Below are positions 50,695-59,554 of a DNA stretch of 64,000 nucleotides, one piece after another; position 1 is the stretch's first letter; each line of letters begins with the position of its first letter. The translations under genes and the position numbers were made by a program. The stretch is from Lachnospiraceae bacterium (GTDB taxonomy: Bacteria; Bacillota; Clostridia; Lachnospirales; Lachnospiraceae), in NCBI GenBank assembly GCA_014804785.1, contig JAAUZD010000047.1, forward strand, positions 1-64,000. Direction: 5' to 3'. The notes under the pieces were generated by a model, which did no database searches, was not told the DNA's origin, and worked only from the letters and a program-made list of their open reading frames with translations.

Positions 50695-52878
50695 ATGTCA
50701 ATTAAGATTGCGCTTGCAGGTAATCCAAACTGCGGCAAAACAACATTATTTAATGCGCTTACCGGCTCCAATCAGTTCGTTGGAAACTGGCCAGGGGTAA
50801 CGGTAGAAAAAAAAGAAGGTAAGTTAAAGGGACATAAAGATGTTGTCATCATGGACCTTCCGGGTATTTATTCCCTTTCCCCTTACACATTAGAGGAAGT
50901 GGTGGCAAGAAATTACCTGATAACAGAAAGACCGGACGTAATCATGAACATTGTGGATGGTACAAATATTGAAAGAAATCTTTACCTTTCCACACAGCTG
51001 ATGGAATTAGGAATTCCTGTTATTATGGCTGTCAACATGATGGACGTGGTGCAAAAGAGCGGGGATAAAATCAACATCTCCAAATTAAGTGAGAAGCTCG
51101 GATGCGAGGTGGTGGAGATTTCCGCCTTGAAAGGAACGGGTATCACCAAGGCAGCTGAAAAGGCAATTGGACTTGCAAGTCAGAAAAAAACTGTCGGACA
51201 GGTACATAAGTTTGCTGTCAGAGTGGAAAATGTACTGAACGCCATTGAAGATAAGCTGGGCAATGAGGTTCCGGCAGAGCAAAAGAGATTTTTTGCAATT
51301 AAGCTTCTTGAGAAGGATGATAAAATCGGAGAACAGATGAATAATGTTCCTGATGTATCCCGCGAAATCGAACAGATAGAGAAGGAAATGGATGATGATA
51401 CGGAAAGTATCATTACCAATGAACGGTATGTTTATATTTCTTCCATTATCGGAGAATGTTATACGAAGGTGGGCAAAGAAAAGCTGACGACCTCTGATAA
51501 AATTGATAAGATTGTAACCAACAGATGGCTGGCACTTCCGATTTTTGCAGTGGTTATGTTTATTGTTTACTATGTATCCGTAACAACGGTGGGTACATGG
51601 GCAACGGACTGGGCAAATGATGGTGTGTTCGGTGAGGGATGGAGTCTGTTCGGACTTGAGATTCCAGGCATTCCCGTCATAATTGAAAGCGGACTTAGTG
51701 CGATTGGATGTGCAGATTGGCTTCAGGGGTTGATTTTAGACGGTATTGTTGCCGGTGTGGGGGCAGTGCTTGGCTTCGTACCCCAGATGTTGGTATTGTT
51801 TATTTTCCTGGCATTTCTGGAAGCATGCGGATATATGGCAAGAGTTGCATTTATTATGGATAGAATTTTTAGAAAGTTTGGGCTTTCAGGAAAATCTTTC
51901 ATTCCTATGCTGATTGGAAGCGGCTGTGGCGTTCCCGGTGTTATGGCATCCAGAACCATTGAGAATGACAGGGATCGTAAAATGACAATCATGACGACTA
52001 CCTTTGTGCCCTGTGGTGCAAAGCTTCCGATTATTGCACTGATTGCAGGCGCACTTTTTGGTGGCGCGTGGTGGGTAGCACCCAGCGCTTACTTTGTAGG
52101 TATTGCAGCAATCATCTGCTCAGGTATCATTTTAAAGAAGACAAAAATGTTTGCAGGAGATCCGGCTCCTTTTGTTATGGAACTTCCTGCGTATCACATG
52201 CCTACGGTGGGTAATGTATTAAGGAGCATGTGGGAGAGGGGCTGGTCCTTCATCAAAAAGGCTGGAACGATTATCCTTTTATCCACTATTGTGCTTTGGT
52301 TCCTTATGAGTTTTGGATGGACAGATGGCTCTTTCGGAATGCTTGAGGCTGAACAGCTTGACAGCAGTATTCTTGCATCAATAGGCGGTATCTTTGCACC
52401 TTTATTTATACCTTTAGGGTGGGGCGACTGGAAGATGGCGGTTGCGGCAATTACTGGTCTTATAGCAAAGGAAAATGTAGTAGGTACATTCGGTGTTCTC
52501 TTTGGTTTTGCTGAAGTGGCAGAAGACGGCGAAGAAATATGGGGGCAGCTGGCAGGAAGTTTAAGCGCGGTAGCTGCATACTCTTTCCTGGTATTTAACC
52601 TGCTGTGCGCACCATGCTTTGCAGCCATGGGAGCAATCAAGAGAGAGATGAATAATATAAAGTGGTTCTGGTTTGCGATTGGCTATCAGACGATTCTGGC
52701 ATATGTAGTTTCGCTCTGCGTATATCAGATTGGAAATCTATTTGTGGCTGGTGCGTTTGGAATCGGTACGGTAGTGGCTGTCCTTTTGGTAATCGGATTT
52801 ATCTACTTGCTCTTCAGACCGTACAAAGAAAGCAGAACCTTGAAGGTTGATATGAAAAAAATGGCTCGTGTAAAATAA
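50695..52878 (+). CDS. feoB: Ferrous iron transporter FeoB
   Basis: A 727-aa GTP-gated Fe(II) transporter. The N-terminal G domain has ALAGNPNCGKTTLFNALTG (G1), FVGNWPGVTVEKKEG (G2), MDLPGIYSLSP (G3), and AVNMMDV (G4, NxxD). The membrane part has the two Gate motifs, GSGCGVPGVMASRTIENDRD and FVPCGAKLPI, and ends in LLFRPYKESR. ATG 50695 with AGGAGTGA upstream is preferred over GTG 50683. It completes the iron uptake operon with both feoA genes and the Cys-rich protein. Confidence 0.97.
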   Translation: MSIKIALAGNPNCGKTTLFNALTGSNQFVGNWPGVTVEKKEGKLKGHKDVVIMDLPGIYSLSPYTLEEVVARNYLITERPDVIMNIVDGTNIERNLYLSTQLMELGIPVIMAVNMMDVVQKSGDKINISKLSEKLGCEVVEISALKGTGITKAAEKAIGLASQKKTVGQVHKFAVRVENVLNAIEDKLGNEVPAEQKRFFAIKLLEKDDKIGEQMNNVPDVSREIEQIEKEMDDDTESIITNERYVYISSIIGECYTKVGKEKLTTSDKIDKIVTNRWLALPIFAVVMFIVYYVSVTTVGTWATDWANDGVFGEGWSLFGLEIPGIPVIIESGLSAIGCADWLQGLILDGIVAGVGAVLGFVPQMLVLFIFLAFLEACGYMARVAFIMDRIFRKFGLSGKSFIPMLIGSGCGVPGVMASRTIENDRDRKMTIMTTTFVPCGAKLPIIALIAGALFGGAWWVAPSAYFVGIAAIICSGIILKKTKMFAGDPAPFVMELPAYHMPTVGNVLRSMWERGWSFIKKAGTIILLSTIVLWFLMSFGWTDGSFGMLEAEQLDSSILASIGGIFAPLFIPLGWGDWKMAVAAITGLIAKENVVGTFGVLFGFAEVAEDGEEIWGQLAGSLSAVAAYSFLVFNLLCAPCFAAMGAIKREMNNIKWFWFAIGYQTILAYVVSLCVYQIGNLFVAGAFGIGTVVAVLLVIGFIYLLFRPYKESRTLKVDMKKMARVK

Positions 52879-52895
52879 GGAAAAGGAGGCATCTT

Positions 52896-53036
52896 ATGGG
52901 AACAATCCTTACAGCGGCAGTGCTGCTTGGTATGGTAGGATTTATTATCAGAAAGATGATACGGGACAAGAAAAACGGCAAGTCTCTGCAGTGCGGCTGT
53001 GACTGCAAACACTGTAGTGGCTGCGGTCACAAATGA
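52896..53036 (+). CDS. FeoB-associated Cys-rich membrane protein
   Basis: A 46-aa protein with one membrane helix (TILTAAVLLGMVGFIIRKMI) and a cytosolic tail of five cysteines (CGCDCKHCSGC) that could hold iron. AAAAGGAGG precedes the ATG. It belongs to the small family found next to feoB (PF12669). It is 17 nt after feoB. Confidence 0.9.
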   Translation: MGTILTAAVLLGMVGFIIRKMIRDKKNGKSLQCGCDCKHCSGCGHK

Positions 53037-53084
53037 AAATTGTTGAAAAGTACTAAAAAAAATGGTAAATTAGACACAGTTTTG

Positions 53085-53113
53085 TTGAATGTGCCCTTCC
53101 CCTATGCTATAAT
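53085..53113 (+). promoter_or_regulatory. Promoter of the GGDEF-EAL gene
   Basis: TTGAAT (53085-53090), 17-nt spacer, TATAAT (53108-53113). Confidence 0.7.
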
Positions 53114-53186
53114 CAAACATGTAGTAAATGACCTCGGTGAATGTGTCATGGATGTCAGATGGAGGTCAGATTAGGGGGAGGGCAAC

Positions 53187-54854
53187 ATGGAAAATAACAC
53201 ACATGTTTCAATCAGTAAAATTCTTGAGGTAATCAATATCTTTAATCCGTGTATAGACGATTATCTTTACATTTTGGATTTTAAAAATGATTTCTATTAT
53301 ATCTCTCCCAATGCAATAGAACGGTTTGATATGTCTGAGAATCAGTTTTACAATGTATTTGATAAATTAAAAAAACTGGTGTATCCTGCTGATTTCGAGC
53401 TTTTGTCAAAAGATATAGATCAAATTATAAATAAAGAAAAGGATTTTCATAATCTACAATATCGTTGGATGAATAAAGAAGGCGGGCCTGTATGGATCAA
53501 CTGCCGTGGAAAGGTATTGAACTCTGCGGACGGCACACCAGAATTTCTGGTGGGGTGTATTAATGAGATTGGCTGTAAGCAGAAAGCTGACAATGTCAGC
53601 GGACTTTTAGGGGAATCCAGTCTGCAGAATGAATTAAAGGTAGCAGATGGAGAACGTTTATGTGGTTTTATGCTACGCCTTGGCATAGATAATTTTAAAG
53701 AAATTAATGAGAATAGAGGGATGGATTACGGTGATATGGTTCTGAAGCGGACTGCGGAATGTATTCAGAACGTCATCCGTCCAAATCAGAAGCTGTATAG
53801 AATCGTAGCTGATGAATTTGTTGTGATTGATTTGAATGGCGGCAGTATAGATGATGCTGTGCAGCTGTATAAAGATATACAGGGAAGAATTGACGGTTTC
53901 ATAGAAGAAAACCGTTATGAAGTATTCTATACGATTTCCGCCGGAATATTGGATTTTTCCGCTGTTGAGGACCAATCTTATTATAATTTGATGCGGTATG
54001 CTGAATTTTCACTGAATGAGGCAAAGAATGGTGGGAAAAATAAAAGCTATATCTATTCCCAGATAGACTATGATTTATTCCAACGCAAAAAAGATTTAAT
54101 CCACATCATGCGACAAGCGGTCAATCATAATTTTGAAGGGTTTGAGGCATATTTCCAGCCTATTGTGGATATTAGTAAGAATCGGCTTTTCAGTGCAGAA
54201 ACACTGCTGCGTTTCCGGACACCAGAGACAGGTGTGATTACGCCTAATGAATTTATTCCTCTTTTGGAGGAAAGTAATCTGATCATTCCGGTAGGTAAGT
54301 GGGTGTTGGATCAGGCTATGGAGGCATGTAGCATAATCCAGAAGAGAATACCGGATTTCCGCATTTCAGTGAACTTATCTTATATCCAGGTTTTAAAGAG
54401 TAATATCCTGGAAGATATTCTTGATGGAATCAGAAAGTATCAGCTGAAAAAGGGCAGCATATTGATTGAACTGACAGAAAGCGGGTTCCTGGAGTCAAAT
54501 ACTTTCTTCATTAACTTCTGTGAGGGACTTAAGGAGAATGGTATACCGTTAGCATTGGATGATTTCGGGACAGGTTATTCTAATTTTCATTATTTGTATA
54601 ACTTGAATCCAAGCACCATCAAGATAGACCGTTCCTTTACGATGAAGGCGCTTAGCAATTCTTATGAGCATAATCTGCTTCAGCATATGATTGATATGAC
54701 GCATAGTATCGACCTTAAGCTTTGCATTGAAGGAATAGAAACCAGACAGGAATTAACAAAGATTTGTGAAATGGGACCGGATTATATACAGGGATTTTAT
54801 TTTGGAAAGCCCTATCCGCTGGAACAGTTCATGACGGATTTTGTAAATGAATAA
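53187..54854 (+). CDS. PAS-GGDEF-EAL cyclic-di-GMP protein
   Basis: A 555-aa soluble signalling protein. A PAS-like sensor covers about 15-130 (YRWMNKEGGPVWINCRGKVL). The GGDEF domain (about 150-300) is degenerate: LYRIVADEFVVI stands where RxGGDEF is expected, so cyclase activity is doubtful. The EAL domain (about 310-555) keeps AETLLRFRTPE, VNLSYIQ, ELTESGFLE, LDDFGTGYSNFHYL, IEGIETRQE and QGFYFGKP, and so is likely an active c-di-GMP phosphodiesterase. The Ala-to-Thr change in the EALLR motif is common. It has no membrane segment. The SDR gene follows 21 nt downstream. Confidence 0.92.
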   Translation: MENNTHVSISKILEVINIFNPCIDDYLYILDFKNDFYYISPNAIERFDMSENQFYNVFDKLKKLVYPADFELLSKDIDQIINKEKDFHNLQYRWMNKEGGPVWINCRGKVLNSADGTPEFLVGCINEIGCKQKADNVSGLLGESSLQNELKVADGERLCGFMLRLGIDNFKEINENRGMDYGDMVLKRTAECIQNVIRPNQKLYRIVADEFVVIDLNGGSIDDAVQLYKDIQGRIDGFIEENRYEVFYTISAGILDFSAVEDQSYYNLMRYAEFSLNEAKNGGKNKSYIYSQIDYDLFQRKKDLIHIMRQAVNHNFEGFEAYFQPIVDISKNRLFSAETLLRFRTPETGVITPNEFIPLLEESNLIIPVGKWVLDQAMEACSIIQKRIPDFRISVNLSYIQVLKSNILEDILDGIRKYQLKKGSILIELTESGFLESNTFFINFCEGLKENGIPLALDDFGTGYSNFHYLYNLNPSTIKIDRSFTMKALSNSYEHNLLQHMIDMTHSIDLKLCIEGIETRQELTKICEMGPDYIQGFYFGKPYPLEQFMTDFVNE

Positions 54855-54875
54855 TATATCAGGAGGTAATTTTTT

Positions 54876-55640
54876 ATGGGACGTTTAGAAGGGAAAGTTG
54901 CTATTATCACAGGAGGAAATTCCGGTGTTGGAGCGGCAGCGGCAATGTTGTTTGCAAAAGAAGGCGCTAAGGTGGTAATTAGTGCACGGCGTCAGGCACA
55001 GTTGGAAGAAGTGGCAAATAAGATTAAGGAAGCTGGCGGTGAGGTTTTAAGTGTTGTCACAGATATCTCTAAGCCGCAGGATGCCCAAAATCTGGTCAGT
55101 AAAGCAGTGGAAGCTTTTGGAAAAGTGGATATTCTTGTGAATAATGCAGGAATTCTTGAATCGGGATTAAAGCCCATTGACAGGGTGGTAGACGAAGATC
55201 TGGATCGGATTATTGACACGAATACCAAGGGGACTATGTATTGTATGCGGGAAGCCAGTGCAGAAATGGCAAAGAATGGTGAGGGATCAATCGTGAATGT
55301 AGCATCTGTTGCAGGCGTGCTTGGATGCGGCGGCGCCGCTTATGTAGCGTCTAAGGCGGCGATTGTAGGAATTACCCGTCACACGGCACTGCGTTTTGCA
55401 GGTACAAAGATTCGCTGCAATGCAGTTTGCCCGGGAACGATTGTTACACCTATGGTGGCTGGTATGAATGCGGCTAATATGGATGCAGATATGTTCGGCC
55501 AGATGGCGAAACATGCGGATCTTAAGGTTTCACCTTGTATGCCGGAGGATGTGGCAAACATTTTACTGTTCCTGGCAAGTGATGAATCCAGAGCTATTAC
55601 CGGTCAGACAATCGTATCTGATTTTGGAAGCACATTATAA
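54876..55640 (+). CDS. SDR-family NAD(P)-dependent oxidoreductase
   Basis: A 254-aa classical SDR. GGNSGVGAAAAMLF is the nucleotide-binding TGxxxGxG variant, LVNNAGIL the NNAG motif, IVNVASVAGVLG the catalytic Ser, and AAYVASKAAIVG the YxxxK. A FabG- or bile-acid-like hydroxysteroid dehydrogenase activity is possible, but the substrate is not set by sequence reading. AGGAGG precedes the ATG. It is probably co-transcribed with the GGDEF-EAL gene. Confidence 0.9.
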   Translation: MGRLEGKVAIITGGNSGVGAAAAMLFAKEGAKVVISARRQAQLEEVANKIKEAGGEVLSVVTDISKPQDAQNLVSKAVEAFGKVDILVNNAGILESGLKPIDRVVDEDLDRIIDTNTKGTMYCMREASAEMAKNGEGSIVNVASVAGVLGCGGAAYVASKAAIVGITRHTALRFAGTKIRCNAVCPGTIVTPMVAGMNAANMDADMFGQMAKHADLKVSPCMPEDVANILLFLASDESRAITGQTIVSDFGSTL

Positions 55641-55719
55641 AAAGACACCCAATCAGCGAACTGGTTAACGAAAAGAATATGGCAGGGCATATTTGATGAA
55701 GGTCAGATATGTTTTAGAG

Positions 55720-55757
55720 TATCCCATGCACGGTGCTAAGTGCATGGGATATTATTA
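55720..55757 (+). terminator. Terminator after SDR gene
   Basis: TATCCCATGCAC (55720-55731) pairs perfectly with GTGCATGGGATA (55740-55751), followed by TTATT. It lies between converging genes and may serve both. Confidence 0.75.
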
Positions 55758-55786
55758 ACATAAGAATGTCTCGCCAGGCTTGGCAT

Positions 55787-56272
55787 TTATTTGAAATATT
55801 TATCAAAGAACTTATATAAAATAATACATAGCCCCATAGGCAAACCAAATAGTATGCCACCAATCAATACTCCGATTATCAGCTGGGGTACAGAAAAGCA
55901 ATCTGACAAAATATAATATCTTAATCCTAAAACAGAATTAATAAGAAAAAGTGTTCCGCTTATCAAACCGGGAGATACTTTTTTGTCTTTGATTGTATAG
56001 AAAAAATGGTCTCCAAAATTGATGATTCCCCATATAAGTATCGCCACTCCAAAGCATATGATCTTATTGTTGAATATATATAAAAATACGGATATAAGAA
56101 GCATTGGATAGTAGATAAATAAATTGTTTGCCATCCAATGTCCATGTGTCATATGATAAGGCAGCCATTTATGTTCATACATCCATTTTGGGAAATCCCC
56201 AACAGCTTCCTCAAATAAGTGGAATGGTATATAAATTACCAAATTAAAAAATATAAAATTCATCATACTCAT
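55787..56272 (-). CDS. HXXEE-type membrane protein
   Basis: A 161-aa polytopic membrane protein with HLFEEAVGDFP (HxxEE pattern) in the first loop, HMTHGHWMANN in the second, and FGDHFFYTIKDKKVSPG in the third. His/Glu residues clustered this way define the HXXEE family (PF13787), whose function is unknown. The start ATG overlaps the stop of the upstream PadR gene (ATGA), so it is a regulator-target pair. Confidence 0.8.
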   Translation of the reverse strand: MSMMNFIFFNLVIYIPFHLFEEAVGDFPKWMYEHKWLPYHMTHGHWMANNLFIYYPMLLISVFLYIFNNKIICFGVAILIWGIINFGDHFFYTIKDKKVSPGLISGTLFLINSVLGLRYYILSDCFSVPQLIIGVLIGGILFGLPMGLCIILYKFFDKYFK

Positions 56273-56805
56273 TTTTCTATCCTTACCTTCTCAAATTCTT
56301 TTTCAAAGTTTTCTTCCCATTTTTCCAGTGTTTCTAAAAGTAAAAATTGTTGCTCCAAAATGGTTCGCCCAAATAATGGAATGTCTTTATGCTTAGATAG
56401 TTGTTCCATAATTTGCATTTTGGTATTTTGAATACTGTTTTTAATATTTACAATACATTCATTTGCAAAATCTCCGTCAATCAATGCCATATTCACAATA
56501 ACTGCATTAAAATCCAAAAAAACTCTAGTTTCCGTTAATGAAAATTTGGTCATCAATTCTTTAAAGATTTCTTTTCCTGTTGGCGTTATTGTATATAATG
56601 TTTTTTCGGGCATATTTCCGTTCTTAGTAGTTTCGCTAACAACATACCCTTTTGCTTCATATTGAACCACTTTTTTGTAAACAGTGAATGAACCAATTTT
56701 AACCCACCTAGACAAGTTTTTGGCTTCAATTTGCTTTTGTAAGTCATACGCACTTTTAGGACTTTGACATAATGAGCCTAAAATAATTAAATCAATCGTA
56801 GACAT
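56269..56805 (-). CDS. PadR-family transcriptional regulator
   Basis: A 178-aa PadR protein with an N-terminal winged helix (DLIILGSLCQSPKSAYDLQK, FTVYKKVVQYEAKGYVVSE, KTLYTITPTGKEIFKEL) and the long C-terminal helix used for dimerisation. GGAGGTG lies 6 nt before the ATG. A perfect palindrome in its promoter is the likely autoregulatory site. Confidence 0.92.
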   Translation of the reverse strand: MSTIDLIILGSLCQSPKSAYDLQKQIEAKNLSRWVKIGSFTVYKKVVQYEAKGYVVSETTKNGNMPEKTLYTITPTGKEIFKELMTKFSLTETRVFLDFNAVIVNMALIDGDFANECIVNIKNSIQNTKMQIMEQLSKHKDIPLFGRTILEQQFLLLETLEKWEENFEKEFEKVRIEK

Positions 56806-56819
56806 AATTCACCTCCTTA

Positions 56820-56849
56820 ACTGTATAATACAATACTGTATTATACAGT
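56820..56849. promoter_or_regulatory. Perfect PadR operator palindrome
   Basis: ACTGTATAATACA (56820-56832), 4-nt spacer, TGTATTATACAGT (56837-56849): a 30-bp site with perfect 13-bp arms, 15 nt before the padR start. TATAAT/TATTAT boxes lie inside it, so binding should shut off the promoter. Confidence 0.85.
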
Positions 56850-56903
56850 ATTTTGGGAATTTGTCAAATTATATTAAAGCCTATAATAATGAAAACAATT
56901 ATT

Positions 56904-57167
56904 TCAACAACCAATACCGCAAAAAAAAATCAGTATAATGATATGAACCGGGTAAAATGCGTAACAGGCGTATTGCAATATTTTATTATGAAACCCTTGG
57001 CGCCCTTGATATAACCAGATAGGAATCAGTGATATCATAGCAAGCCTCTGCTGAACAAACTCTATGTCATGTCCCAATATTTGGAAAGTATAGTAATATC
57101 CGCCCAACAGCTTTACATCCGAAAATTTCCACTTGAGTATACTATATGTTTCTATTGTTTTCAGCAC
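56904..57167 (-). pseudogene. TraX-family C-terminal fragment, copy A
   Basis: The minus strand reads VKLLGGYYYTFQ, GHDIEFVQQRLAMISLIPIW, then LQYACYAFYPVHIIILIF, which is the C-terminal end of TraX-like acetyltransferase membrane proteins (YAFYPVH signature). The N-terminal two thirds are missing, and the 5' end of the frame is unrelated sequence. It shares nearly identical blocks with copy B at 58982. Confidence 0.7.
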
Positions 57168-57183
57168 ATAATTATGCTATAAT
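57155..57183 (+). promoter_or_regulatory. Promoter of Phd/RelE-type operon
   Basis: TTGTTT (57155-57160), 17-nt spacer, TATAAT (57178-57183), 27 nt before the antitoxin start. Confidence 0.65.
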
Positions 57184-57209
57184 TGTGTCAAAGAAAGGAG
57201 CGAAGCATT

Positions 57210-57473
57210 ATGCCTCTTATTATGCCTATTAAGGATTTACGTAATACAACCGAAATTTCCAATATTGCACACAAGGAGCAGGAGCCTATTTTTATTACCA
57301 AAAACGGATATAGCGACTTGGTTGTAATGAGTAGTGAATTGTATGATAAATTCGCAAGGATTAACCGCATTGATCAAGCTATCTACGAATCCGAACAGGA
57401 AATTGCAAACGGAGCAGAAGCAGTCGATGCAGAGAGAGTTTTTGCGGAATTGGAGAAAAAGCATTTTGGATAA
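57210..57473 (+). CDS. Phd/YefM-family antitoxin
   Basis: An 87-aa antitoxin. MPIKDLRNTTEISNIAHKEQ then EPIFITKNGYSDLVVMSSEL is the Phd/YefM DNA-binding fold; the acidic C-terminus (NGAEAVDAERVFAELEKKHF) should bind the toxin. AAAGGAG lies 10 nt before ATG 57210. It overlaps the toxin gene by 8 nt. Confidence 0.88.
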   Translation: MPLIMPIKDLRNTTEISNIAHKEQEPIFITKNGYSDLVVMSSELYDKFARINRIDQAIYESEQEIANGAEAVDAERVFAELEKKHFG

Positions 57474-57780
57474 ATACAAGGTAATGATTAACCCCAGAGC
57501 AATACGAGAATTAGACAACATTTACGAATATATTGCAAATGAGAAATTGGCTCCTGAAAATGCAAAAGGACAGGTTGACAGAATTAAGAAAGCTGTTTTA
57601 AGTTTAGATACTTTTCCGCAGTCTCATCAAGAGCGAAACGAGGGCAGATATGCCGGAAAGAGTTTGATTGATAACTATATTGCTATCTTCCGCATTGACG
57701 AACCGCACAAAACGATTAATGTGGTAACGATACAGTATCAAGTTCATTTACAATATCACTATCTTTATAAAATCCTATAA
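57466..57780 (+). CDS. RelE/ParE-family toxin with altered C-terminus
   Basis: A 104-aa toxin from TTG 57466 (GGAG upstream; ATG 57484 is possible). The body, INPRAIRELDNIYEYIANEK, and SHQERNEGRYAGKSLIDNYI followed by AIFRIDEP, is normal RelE/ParE. After VVTIQYQ, where relatives end with GRN or similar, the frame continues with VHLQYHYLYKIL. That region overlaps the 3' end of the minus-strand membrane-protein gene by 65 nt. This suggests a recombination junction near 57737, so activity is uncertain. Confidence 0.8.
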   Translation: MDKYKVMINPRAIRELDNIYEYIANEKLAPENAKGQVDRIKKAVLSLDTFPQSHQERNEGRYAGKSLIDNYIAIFRIDEPHKTINVVTIQYQVHLQYHYLYKIL

Positions 57781-58864
57781 ACTCTATCTCTTTATTCTCG
57801 CTCGCAAAACTTGATAATATAAGCGAAAGTTCTGTCGTCAAGTTTTGTAACGCATAATTTTTTTCCATTATAAAATAACTATCGCCCCCCGACAGCTTTA
57901 CTTCTGCATGTTCAAAATTTCCTCTTTGATAATCAGCAAAATCTTTTCTTGCCTCCGAGCTTATATCACCATAATCCACAAAGGATAGTCTTACAAAAAC
58001 CAGAAGCAGCAAAATAAAAGGTATCACAAAATTTGTAAGCGTCGAATCAAGGTCTATTCCCATATATCTGTATTTCCAAAGAAAACAGAAAATAACATAC
58101 AAACATACCAGCACAAACGCTCCTATCTGAAAATATCGTTCATATCCTACTCGAAACAGAAAAACTTCCACTTCATTTCCGGTTTCAACAAATAAATTCA
58201 TAAATGGGACACAAAGGCGATGGAGCAAAAAAATAATTCCCAGTAATATTACAAGAAATATCCCATAAAACGGATAATCACCATCATATTCATCATAAAT
58301 ATCTTTCGTTTTTTTACTAATTTCTTCGCCCTGTATTGCACGATTGATGGAACTCACGATTGCCTCCGGTTCCGTTCCTATAAAAATCGTGGGCACTTTT
58401 AAAACAATCTGCTTTTCTCCTTTTCGAATTAGGACAATATTTCTAATTTTAAATTCCACCTGATATTTGTAAGAATTTCCAGTGCACAATTCTTCTTTAT
58501 ATTTTGCGTTTAAGACATTCTTAAACGGAATAATTCTCTTTTTAAACATTCTATATTCTACAAGAAATGTCTGATTTACCAAAACAGGTCCTACCAACAG
58601 TGGTCTTTTTTGAAACGCAGCCTGTTCTTTTTCGTCTAACGCATTTATTTGCCGATGCAAGTGTACTTTTGTGATAAGTTGTATGAAAATTATAATGCTC
58701 TCCAAAAGAAATACTCCTCCAGCTAAAAAAGGCAGTATTTCGGCTCCTTTGTGTGAAGAATCCGTATAAACATATATTACAATTTCCAAAAATATCAGAA
58801 CAGGAAGTAATGTATAAAATAAGTAGATACTTTTTTGGCGTTTGAAATTATTTTCTACTAACAT
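57716..58864 (-). CDS. Hypothetical polytopic membrane protein
   Basis: A 382-aa protein with about five membrane helices (FYTLLPVLIFLEIVIYVY, IIFIQLITK region, FYGIFLVILLGIIFLLH, FVLVCLYVIFCFLW, VIPFILLLLVFVRL). A cytoplasmic domain at about 90-190 resembles a PH-like fold (QTFLVEYRMFKKRIIPFKNV). No family is recognised. GGAGGG lies 9 nt before ATG 58864. Its C-terminus may be foreshortened at the junction with the toxin gene. Confidence 0.65.
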   Translation of the reverse strand: MLVENNFKRQKSIYLFYTLLPVLIFLEIVIYVYTDSSHKGAEILPFLAGGVFLLESIIIFIQLITKVHLHRQINALDEKEQAAFQKRPLLVGPVLVNQTFLVEYRMFKKRIIPFKNVLNAKYKEELCTGNSYKYQVEFKIRNIVLIRKGEKQIVLKVPTIFIGTEPEAIVSSINRAIQGEEISKKTKDIYDEYDGDYPFYGIFLVILLGIIFLLHRLCVPFMNLFVETGNEVEVFLFRVGYERYFQIGAFVLVCLYVIFCFLWKYRYMGIDLDSTLTNFVIPFILLLLVFVRLSFVDYGDISSEARKDFADYQRGNFEHAEVKLSGGDSYFIMEKNYALQNLTTELSLILSSFASENKEIEFIGFYKDSDIVNELDTVSLPH

Positions 58865-58981
58865 TTACATCATCCCTCCAAAATCTTTAATTTCGCATAG
58901 ACTTAACATTATCTTTTATCTACTAAAAGTTCGTATACCCACTTATTGCATATTCATACTTACATTATACGACGATGAAAT

Positions 58982-59434
58982 CTATTTCAACAACCAATAC
59001 CGCAAAAAAATCAGTATAATGATATGAACCGGGTAAAATGCGTAACATGCGTATTGAAATCTTTGGAAAGTATAGTAATATCCTCCCAACAGCTTTACAT
59101 TCAAAATATACAGGCATATAAACTGGATTAATCGAATTTTCCAAGTTTGTCCCCGGAAAAAATAAAATGTCAAAACAGTTAAAGCTCCAATTCTATAGTA
59201 ATCGACCATGGTTTCGTAGCCAAGAATAAATCCCAAAACGATAATACCTACAGATAGCACCGTTGCGAATACTTTTTTAAAATTTGTTCTGCATTTCTCG
59301 ATCAAAATAATCAACAGCAAACTCTCTAAAAACGTCCAGAGTACGTTTTGATGATATGGATAAAATACACTGCCGCCATACATAATGTTGAATGGTATTT
59401 CAGACAAACAAGCCCACAAAAGAATACGCAGCAT
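58982..59434 (-). pseudogene. TraX-family fragment, copy B
   Basis: A 150-codon frame: RILLWACLSEIPFNIMYGGS, FFRGQTWKIRLIQFICLYIL, VKLLGGYYYTFQ, then directly YACYAFYPVHIIILIFL. It starts in the middle of a TraX-like protein and lacks 33 residues present in copy A. It is therefore a doubly truncated relic. Confidence 0.7.
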
Positions 59435-59554
59435 ATATCAATGCATGGGAAATATTTCTGTTTTAATATTTAGTGGAATTGTGCATGCATTTGTGGTAGG
59501 ATAATAACCTGAACAAATTAACAAATTGGAACTTTGCAATGGATTGGAGAGAAA

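Larger units (their letters stand above)
56901..59100. repeat. Direct repeats flanking the RelE-type module
   Basis: Block 1 is 56901-56975 and 58984-59056, starting ATTTCAACAACCAATACCGC. Block 2 is 57080-57118 and 59062-59100 (GGAAAGTATAGTAATATCC…). Both are nearly identical. In the second copy 99 nt between the blocks are missing, an in-frame loss of 33 codons. The repeats bracket 57119-58983, which holds a toxin-antitoxin module and a membrane protein. Confidence 0.8.
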
